In this document: positions 58,455 to 64,000 of the stretch, in pieces
How positions within the stretch are numbered: position 1 is the first letter of the stretch
Layout: the number at the start of each line of letters is the position of its first letter
DNA from: an uncultured Latescibacterota bacterium
Lineage (GTDB): Bacteria > Latescibacterota > UBA2968 > UBA8231
NCBI GenBank assembly: GCA_958295495.1
Contig: OY282352.1
Coordinates: 4,472,049 to 4,536,048 of the forward strand
Length of the DNA: 64,000 nt
Reading direction: 5' to 3'
Program-made: the position numbers and the translations under genes
The notes under the pieces: generated by a model
Told to the model about the DNA's origin: nothing
The model's input: only the letters and a program-made list of their open reading frames with translations
Database searches by the model: none

Positions 58455-59729
58455 ATGGCGATGAGCAAGTTGGCCTTTTTAGGCGGGCGCAAGGCCGTCA
58501 CCGCTGACGAAGGCGATATTTTCCGCTGGCCGATTGTCACCGCCGAGGACGAGGCGGCCGTGCTGGCCGTGCTGCGTCGCGGGGCGATGTCGGGCTGGGA
58601 CCTAACCTTGGCCTTTGAAGAGGACCTGAAGTCCTACTTTGGCTTGCAGTACGCCCTCTGTCACAACACGGGCACGGCGGCGATCCACGCTGCGCTGTGG
58701 GCCTGCGGCGTTGGCGTCGGCGACGAGGTCATCTCGCAGAGCATGACCTTTTGGGGCACGTCGCTCCAAGTGTTCTCGCTGGGAGGGACGGTGGTGTTTT
58801 CCGAAATCGACCCCCACACCCTGACCATGGATCCCAACGACATTGAGCATCGCATTACCGAGCGGACGAAGGCCATTGTCCCCGTGCATTACTGCGCCTA
58901 TCCAACCGATATGGATCCGCTCATGGACATTGCCGAGCAGCATGGGCTGAAGGTGATTGAAGACGTCTCCCATGCCCAGGGCGGCCTCTACAAGGGGCGG
59001 CGGCTGGGCACAATCGGCCACATCGGTGCCATGTCGATTATGTCGGGCAAGTCGCTGGCTTGCGGTGAGGGGGGCTTTGTGGTCACCGACGACCAAGCCC
59101 TGTACGAGCGCATGGCGGCCTTTGGGCACTATGAGCGCACCCGTTCCCTAGAAAATCCCGATCTGAAGCCTTTTACTGGGATGCCGCTGGGCGGATACAA
59201 ATACCGGATGCACCAGTTGTCTTCAGCCGTGGGCCGCACCCAGTTGCGCTGCTACGACGAGCGGATGCAGGAGATCCAGCGGGCGATGAATTACTTCTGG
59301 GACCTGCTCGAAGGCGTCCCGGGGATCAAGGCGCATCGCCCGCCGGCTGACAGCGGCTCCACTATGGGCGGATGGTACGCGGCCAAGGGGTTGTACGCGC
59401 CCGAGGAACTAGGTGGCCTGCCGGTTGAGCGCTTCTGCGCGGCGGTCACGGCCGAGACCGGGGCGTACAGGATCCTGCCGGGAGCCAATGAACTGATGCA
59501 CCTGCATCCAGTGCTCAACGAGGCCGATGTGTACGGACACGGCCAACCCACGCGCATTGCCCACTCCAACCGCGACCTGCGGCAGGGGCCGGGCAGTCTG
59601 CCGGTGACCGAGCGCATGACCAGCCGCATCTATTCGATTCCGTGGTTTAAGCACTACGACGCCACAATCATTGAGCAATACGCCACCGCCTTCCGCAAGG
59701 TGGCCGAATGCGCTGAGGAGTTACTGTGA
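58455..59729 (+). CDS. DegT/DnrJ/EryC1/StrS family aminotransferase
   Basis: This 424-residue fold-type I PLP enzyme resembles sugar aminotransferases (StrS, AHBA synthase-like). Visible are CHNTGTAAIHAALWACGVGVGDEVI, VPVHYCAYPTDMDPLMDIAEQHGLKVIEDVSHAQGG (cofactor Asp) and the Schiff-base Lys199 in MSGKSLACGEGGFVV. It would make an amino sugar or similar from a keto sugar with glutamate or glutamine. AGGGG lies before ATG 58455. Its GTGA overlap with the next gene shows coupling to a protein of unknown function. Confidence 0.87.
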   Translation: MAMSKLAFLGGRKAVTADEGDIFRWPIVTAEDEAAVLAVLRRGAMSGWDLTLAFEEDLKSYFGLQYALCHNTGTAAIHAALWACGVGVGDEVISQSMTFWGTSLQVFSLGGTVVFSEIDPHTLTMDPNDIEHRITERTKAIVPVHYCAYPTDMDPLMDIAEQHGLKVIEDVSHAQGGLYKGRRLGTIGHIGAMSIMSGKSLACGEGGFVVTDDQALYERMAAFGHYERTRSLENPDLKPFTGMPLGGYKYRMHQLSSAVGRTQLRCYDERMQEIQRAMNYFWDLLEGVPGIKAHRPPADSGSTMGGWYAAKGLYAPEELGGLPVERFCAAVTAETGAYRILPGANELMHLHPVLNEADVYGHGQPTRIAHSNRDLRQGPGSLPVTERMTSRIYSIPWFKHYDATIIEQYATAFRKVAECAEELL

Positions 59730-60532
59730 TTTATGGGATGGACAGGATAGGGGATCCGTTGCAAGCGCGGCTGTTTGGGTACGGGGTGCCTTATCGGGTG
59801 GAGGTAGATGCGGCGGGTGTGGTCGCACCGCGGCCTACGGATGCAGCGGGCGAAGCCGAGCGCCTTTGCCGCGCCTTGCGCCAACTGCGCGGGGAGGGCA
59901 ATGGCGCGACGGATGGCGGCTGGGTGTATTCGTTGCCCTTTGGGCGTTGCGGGGTACAAGGACGGCCCCGCGAGCACATCATCGCCCACTTCTGCGCCGA
60001 GGCGTATTTAGATGTGCTCTCTATGGATGGGCTAAAAACGCAACCGCTCGCCGCCGGGGAGATCGCCCATATTGAGCCGGCCACCGTCGTCCGGCTCCGC
60101 GCCCGGCCCTTGGAAAACCATTGCGTACTCGTGGCTTTCCAGACCGAGGACCGCACGCCGCTGTTGGGCCACGCCGCACCCTTCACCCTCGACGGCGAGG
60201 TGCCCGACGACTGGCGCGAGCGCGTGGTGAAGTGCCATGCCGCCTTTGCCGCGACGGCGGCGCGAGTAGGTGGCGAGCATCGGCCACTGCTGGAACGCTT
60301 CTTAGGGGTGATGGCGGAAAAACTGGATGGCGACCCTGCCATCCCCGCCGCACAAGAGCAGGCGCGGTGCGAGGGTTCGTACGCGGTTGAAGATGAGCAA
60401 GCCCTTTTCGAGCGCCAGCGTACCCTGTTCGACGAAGCAGTCCTCGCCCGCATCCGCGACCAAGACGAGGCCGTGTTCCGCTTTCCGGGGATGTTCGGCG
60501 GGGTCGCACCGTTGTTTAGCTTGGTCGCCTGA
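59726..60532 (+). CDS. Hypothetical protein coupled to the aminotransferase
   Basis: This 268-residue protein of unrecognised family has no signal or membrane segments. The N-terminal 60 residues (DPLQARLFGYGVPYRVEVDA) and a central beta-rich stretch (GEIAHIEPATVVRLRARPLENHCVLVAFQTEDRTPLLG) are followed by helices and a C-terminal RFPGMFGGVAPLFSLV. GTG 59726 overlaps the aminotransferase stop. The tight coupling suggests a shared pathway, but no function can be assigned. Confidence 0.6.
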   Translation: MIYGMDRIGDPLQARLFGYGVPYRVEVDAAGVVAPRPTDAAGEAERLCRALRQLRGEGNGATDGGWVYSLPFGRCGVQGRPREHIIAHFCAEAYLDVLSMDGLKTQPLAAGEIAHIEPATVVRLRARPLENHCVLVAFQTEDRTPLLGHAAPFTLDGEVPDDWRERVVKCHAAFAATAARVGGEHRPLLERFLGVMAEKLDGDPAIPAAQEQARCEGSYAVEDEQALFERQRTLFDEAVLARIRDQDEAVFRFPGMFGGVAPLFSLVA

Positions 60533-60626
60533 GACGCCGGAGCCTCCCCGTAGATTCGCGTAAACTGCACGGTCGCGCCGCAGGCGATCCTCTGCGGAGA
60601 AAATCACATTTCAGGGGAGCGACTAC

Positions 60627-61910
60627 ATGTACTACCTAAGAAACTACAAGGGATTCGCCGACGCCCAGATTGATCTATTCAAACCGTTCAGTTTGCTGAT
60701 CGGGCCCAATGGATCGGGAAAGAGCAATGTCATTGAGGCCATCGAACTACTCTCGTTCGTCGCTCGTGGTCAGCCGCTCCGCGAGATCAGCGACCTTGGG
60801 AGGGGAAGTGGTGGTCTCGAAGTACGGGGTGGATTGCAGGCTTGTGGGCGGTGGGAGAAAGATCGGTTCCTGCTCAGTTTCTCAGCAGGTGTCTTGTTTA
60901 AGGGCGAGCAACGTCCATTTCGTTATAGTGTTGAAATCTGTACACGACCTTATCCTCAAGTTATCGATGAGAAGCTCAGCGTTGGAGATCGGACGCTATA
61001 CGAGACCCTACCCAAACCGCCGGACTCTACATTCCACGACCTCACGGTCTGGTACGACAATTTCGCCCGAGGCGGCAGAAAGCCGAGCGTACAGGTGTCC
61101 TCAGACCGATCTGTGCTATCACAATATCGAGAATTCGCCGATTGGAAGAATAGAGAATACAGCGCTTGTCTTATAGCAGTGCAGGCCATCATGTTGCATC
61201 TGCAAGAATCCTTTGTCTTTGATCCTGAGCCTAAGCTGATGCACAACTACGAGCGCGTTGGAGACACCATTCTAAAGAGGAATGGCTCCAATTTGTCGGC
61301 CGTTTTGTATGGACTCAGCACGGGAGATGATGATCAGCGGGCGATCTTACAGCGGCTTCTTGAGAGAATCAGCCAGTTACCTGATGAGCCGTACAAGAAA
61401 TTCGACTTCACGCTAACTGAATTGAGAGATGTAATTTTCGGCTTTCAAGAGCGTTCAGGGTACAAGGTCGATGCGCGTGTTCTATCCGATGGAACCCTGC
61501 GAACACTGGCTATTCTCACTGCGGTTGAGACCGTTTCCGAAGGGTCTCGTATCGTTATTGAGGAATTTGACAACGGACTGCATCCCAGCCGAGTTGGGGT
61601 TCTCACTAAGGCGATTGCCGAAGTCGCCAAGAATCGCCGGTTGAATGTTTTGGTAACTACGCACAATCCAGCAACTATGAATTTCCTCACACGAGAACAG
61701 CTAGAAGGAGTAGTTATATGCACTTGGGACGACGGGAAGAAGAGTGCCAGTTTAGTTCAGCTCAATAAATTGCCGAGATATGACGAGTTTCTAGAGCGCG
61801 GTCGCCTTGGTGACTTAGTGACGCGACGAGTTGTTGAGCAGTATTTAGCCCCGAGATTTGAGGAACAGCGGCAGAAGAAGGTGCTGGACTGGCTGGAGAG
61901 CTTGTCGTAA
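60627..61910 (+). CDS. AAA family ATPase (AAA_21, COG1106/COG4637-like), candidate defence component
   Basis: This 427-residue ABC-type ATPase has the N-terminal YLRNYKGFADAQIDLFKPFSLLIGPNGSGKSN with Walker A GPNGSGKS (residues 26-33). A long insertion of about 230 residues follows. A signature-like LSDGTLRTLAILTAVE precedes Walker B RIVIEEFDNGLHPSR and the switch His in VTTHNPATMN. Base use is more AT-rich than its neighbours. AGGGGAG precedes ATG 60627. It overlaps the PIN gene by one base (TAATG). ATPases of this class often pair with a nuclease in anti-phage modules; that role is inferred. Confidence 0.8.
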   Translation: MYYLRNYKGFADAQIDLFKPFSLLIGPNGSGKSNVIEAIELLSFVARGQPLREISDLGRGSGGLEVRGGLQACGRWEKDRFLLSFSAGVLFKGEQRPFRYSVEICTRPYPQVIDEKLSVGDRTLYETLPKPPDSTFHDLTVWYDNFARGGRKPSVQVSSDRSVLSQYREFADWKNREYSACLIAVQAIMLHLQESFVFDPEPKLMHNYERVGDTILKRNGSNLSAVLYGLSTGDDDQRAILQRLLERISQLPDEPYKKFDFTLTELRDVIFGFQERSGYKVDARVLSDGTLRTLAILTAVETVSEGSRIVIEEFDNGLHPSRVGVLTKAIAEVAKNRRLNVLVTTHNPATMNFLTREQLEGVVICTWDDGKKSASLVQLNKLPRYDEFLERGRLGDLVTRRVVEQYLAPRFEEQRQKKVLDWLESLS

Positions 61911-62407
61911 TGACCATTCCTGTTTACGTGATCGATACGAGTTATCTCTGCGAACTTTTTGCGGTGCCTCGTTATTCCACAAAGGAAGCGATCTCTGAGG
62001 TAAGAAGGCGCTTTACAGTAGCGGCAGAGATTGGGGCAAGATTGTACGTTAGCCTGCCGACTATCTTTGAACTGGCAGGCCACATCGCCGATGTTCCAGA
62101 GGGTAGAGAGCGGAGAAGGCTATCGGAGAAGCTTAGGGATACCGTGTTCACTAGTATCCGCGAAGGCTACCCTTGGAGTCTATTGCCAGCAATTAGCGAG
62201 GACGCAGTAAAGGGACTCCTAGAGCGTTTTGTTCGATACTCCCCTGAAAAAGGGATCAGTCTTGTTGACACCATTCTCATCGACGAGGCTAACCATCTCC
62301 GCAAGACGAAGTATAGAGGCAAAGAATGGCAGGTACACATCTGGACGAAGGATGAAAGGCTCAAGGCCGAAGAACCTGATGCGGAATCCAATGCTTTTCT
62401 CGGCTGA
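61910..62407 (+). CDS. PIN-domain ribonuclease-like protein, partner of the AAA ATPase
   Basis: This 165-residue PIN-like protein keeps the acidic residues of the Mg-dependent nuclease centre. Asp9 is in VYVIDTSYLCELF, Glu54 in LPTIFELAGHI, Asp120 in SLVDTILIDEAN and Asp148 in HIWTKDERLKA. The order and spacing match VapC-like and other PIN domains. It is co-translated with the ATPase (1-base overlap). No small VapB-like antitoxin gene is adjacent, so the ATPase may be the control partner. Confidence 0.75.
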   Translation: MTIPVYVIDTSYLCELFAVPRYSTKEAISEVRRRFTVAAEIGARLYVSLPTIFELAGHIADVPEGRERRRLSEKLRDTVFTSIREGYPWSLLPAISEDAVKGLLERFVRYSPEKGISLVDTILIDEANHLRKTKYRGKEWQVHIWTKDERLKAEEPDAESNAFLG

Positions 62408-62441
62408 GCTCCTGATCCCCGCTTGAGAAGGACTCTACTAC

Positions 62442-62594
62442 GTGTGTCTATCGTGGAATGAAATTCGCGCCCGCGCCACCCAATTCGCTGAGGATTGGAA
62501 ATTGGAAGGACTTTGGAAGGACTTGGCTACGAGAAGAGCGAGACTCAGAACTAAATTTTCGCAGTCGAGCGGTGCAATTAACCTAGTGGACTGA
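62442..62594 (+). pseudogene. N-terminal stub of an MmeI-like (type IIL) restriction-modification protein
   Basis: From GTG 62442, 50 codons run to TGA 62592-62594. The first 20 (MCLSWNEIRARATQFAEDWK) match the usual opening of MmeI-family methylase-nuclease proteins (SWNEIRxRAxxFxxxW). The rest (LEGLWKDLATRRARLRTKF...) is not recognisable. The remaining 850 or so residues of such a protein are absent. It directly follows the AAA-PIN pair, consistent with a decayed defence gene. Confidence 0.5.
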
Positions 62595-62621
62595 GCGGTG
62601 CAATTAACCTAGTGGACTGAG
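62567..62621 (+). repeat. 26-bp tandem repeat, 2.1 copies
   Basis: The unit GAGCGGTGCAATTAACCTAG plus TGGACT is repeated exactly at 62567-62592 and 62593-62618, with GAG beginning a third copy. It sits between the restriction-modification stub and the Gfo/Idh/MocA gene, at the edge of the accessory block. Confidence 0.9.
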
Positions 62622-62630
62622 AGGAACGCA

Positions 62631-63596
62631 ATGGCAAAAAAGAAAATTCGCGTCGGCCTAATCGGCTGTGGCGGCAACATGCGCGGTGCCCACATTCCTC
62701 GGCTAAAAGCCGACGGCCGCGTCGAGCTGGTGGCGGTCGCCGACCCTGAGGAGGCGTCGGCGCGGCAATTGCTGGAAGCGTGGGGAGCTGAAGCCGCATA
62801 TTACGCCGACTACCGGCAGATGCTTGGCGCAGACGCGCTCGACGGGGTGCTGATCTCTTCGCCGCATTCGACCCACTACGCCCAGGCGCGTTACGCGCTA
62901 GAGCGGGATCTGCACGTTTTGGTCGAGAAACCCCTGACGACAAAGGCACGCCACGCCCAGGCCCTAATCGAGCTGGCGGCCGAGCGGGAGCGCGTGTTGG
63001 TCGTTAGCTATCAGCGCAATTTTTACCCGGCGTATGCCTATGCGCGGGAGCTGGTGCAGAAGGGTGCCCTCGGCGAGCTCAAGGGGGTCGTCGCCTACGT
63101 GACGCAAAATTGGGGCGGCAAGGGGTGGCGGATGGTGCCCGAGCTGGCCGGAGGCGGGATGTTCATGGACACCGGCAGTCACTTGGTGGCCGCGGTGCTG
63201 TGGATTACCGGCTTGACGCCGGTAAAGGTCGCGGCCTTCATGGACAAGCGGGGCAAGCGGGTGGATATGGATGCCGTGGTCAATGCGCGGTTTCGCGGCG
63301 GCGCACTGGGGTCGCTGAGCTTTGTCGGCAGCGCGAGCCGGCACGACGAGCGGCTGGCCATCCACGGCGACGAGGGAACGTTGGTCTTTCATCTGCACCA
63401 GTGGCAGGTGCGGGAGGTGTTGTTGAATGGGGAGCCGTTGGAGGTGCCCAAGCGGGTGCGGGAGGACACGCCGGACGCGGCCTTTTTGCGCTGGATTCGC
63501 AACGGCGGCAAGGGCTATGAGCCGGCGGATTTTGCCGTGCAGGTAGCCAAGTTCACCGAGGCTGCGTATCGGTCGCTGGGGCAAAAGCGGCGGTGA
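62631..63596 (+). CDS. Gfo/Idh/MocA family oxidoreductase
   Basis: This 321-residue NAD(P)-dependent sugar or inositol dehydrogenase-like protein has the Rossmann motif RVGLIGCGGNMRGAHIPRL at the N-terminus. VLISSPHSTHYAQARYAL and LVEKPLTTKARHAQALIELA contain the family EKP with catalytic Lys. A second, beta-rich domain includes GGGMFMDTGSHLVAAVLW. GAGAGGAA precedes ATG 62631. Its stop overlaps the next gene's GTG, so the two are likely one pathway. The substrate is unknown. Confidence 0.88.
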   Translation: MAKKKIRVGLIGCGGNMRGAHIPRLKADGRVELVAVADPEEASARQLLEAWGAEAAYYADYRQMLGADALDGVLISSPHSTHYAQARYALERDLHVLVEKPLTTKARHAQALIELAAERERVLVVSYQRNFYPAYAYARELVQKGALGELKGVVAYVTQNWGGKGWRMVPELAGGGMFMDTGSHLVAAVLWITGLTPVKVAAFMDKRGKRVDMDAVVNARFRGGALGSLSFVGSASRHDERLAIHGDEGTLVFHLHQWQVREVLLNGEPLEVPKRVREDTPDAAFLRWIRNGGKGYEPADFAVQVAKFTEAAYRSLGQKRR

Positions 63597-64000
63597 TTGC
63601 GTACGCGCCGCTCGTCGGCGAGCTAGACCAGCAGGTCGAGGGTGTGCTGACGCGCCAAGTGCTGGACGCGGAAAGCCCCTACTGCGGCGGCTTTATGGAC
63701 GGCGACCGACTGGTGGGTTCACAAAGCATCAGCGCGGTCGCGTCGCTTGGCTACGCCTATCTCCTACCCGAGTCGCGTCACTACCGCAGCGAACTGCTCT
63801 TGCAGCGGATCCTCCTCGCCGCTGAGTTTGCCCGCCGGCAGCGGAACCCGTCGGGTTGTTTCGACTTACTGACCACCAACTTCGACTCGGCCCCAGACAC
63901 AGGCTTTGTAGTGCAGGCCATCGCGCCGGTCGTGTTTGCTGCTCGGCAACAGGCTCCAGAAGACGAGGGAGCCGTAAAAATCGCCGACGCCTTGGGCGAG
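63593..64000 (+). CDS. Partial hypothetical protein, helical barrel-like (3' end outside window)
   Basis: From GTG 63593, overlapping the dehydrogenase stop (GTGA), the frame stays open to the window end (136 codons). Segments such as SPYCGGFMDGDRLVGSQSIS, RHYRSELLLQRILLAAEFAR and GCFDLLTTNFDSAPDTGFVV resemble (alpha/alpha)-barrel glycosidase-like or heparinase-like proteins found beside Gfo/Idh/MocA enzymes. The call is tentative because only the N-terminal part is visible. Confidence 0.6.
   Translation, partial: MIAYAPLVGELDQQVEGVLTRQVLDAESPYCGGFMDGDRLVGSQSISAVASLGYAYLLPESRHYRSELLLQRILLAAEFARRQRNPSGCFDLLTTNFDSAPDTGFVVQAIAPVVFAARQQAPEDEGAVKIADALGE

Overview
This GC-rich, gene-dense 64 kb window comes from a Gram-negative-type bacterium. 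It holds a meso-DAP-type murE, ftsQ/A/Z, a lipobox-bearing binding protein, and two FlgD/T9SS-like C-terminal modules (one in a WD40 gene, one a remnant). FlgD-like tails next to many PhyH, Gfo/Idh, aldo/keto reductase and sugar-enzyme genes suggest a poorly cultured lineage of the Latescibacterota/Poribacteria or wider FCB kind. That placement is an inference, because no rRNA gene is present.

Layout. 1-7.8 kb is housekeeping: an alpha/beta hydrolase end, a family 2 glycosyltransferase, queA, a fused ispDF, a DedA protein, rplM-rpsI, rpsB-tsf-frr (without pyrH) and a UbiA-type prenyltransferase. 7.8-13.7 kb is a catabolic-looking group: HpaI-type aldolase, aldo/keto reductase, SDR, a large (alpha/alpha)6-like protein, a small membrane protein and a PhyH dioxygenase. 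13.7-33.2 kb is the accessory zone. It contains an AAA ATPase plus PD-(D/E)XK-like nuclease pair, broken DUF4143 ATPases, an ImmA/IrrE-like protein beside a chimeric micro-ORF, a HEPN-like pair, an ABC exporter pair with one half broken, tRNA-Ala(TGC), a thiolase, a short SSB, a DNA methylase fused to a specificity-like domain, an Rpn-type nuclease, and several elements that share a TAACTGACGTTACGCA terminal sequence, one of which still carries the ends of an IS4-like transposase.

33.2-40.3 kb returns to core metabolism with a sulfur theme: a DUF255 protein, cysK, then a Cys-rich MerR regulator with its own promoter leading iscA, iscS and a rhodanese-MoeB fusion, ending in a terminator and trmB. 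40.3-52.8 kb is a contracted division and cell wall (dcw) cluster: mraZ-rsmH-ftsL-ftsI-murE-murF-ftsW-murC-ftsQ-ftsA-ftsZ. It lacks mraY, murD, murG and murB, and is preceded by twin palindromes, a promoter and MraZ boxes. 52.9-60.5 kb holds purE, kptA, glnB-glnE, a MauE/thioredoxin fusion and a DegT-type aminotransferase with an unknown partner. 60.6-62.6 kb is a second ATPase-nuclease pair (AAA + PIN) beside an apparent stub of an MmeI-like restriction-modification gene. The window ends in a Gfo/Idh/MocA dehydrogenase and a partial overlapping gene.

The best candidates for an undescribed system are the two overlapping ATPase-nuclease pairs (13.7-15.3 kb and 60.6-62.4 kb). Both look less GC-rich than their neighbours, and both adjoin remnants of other accessory genes.
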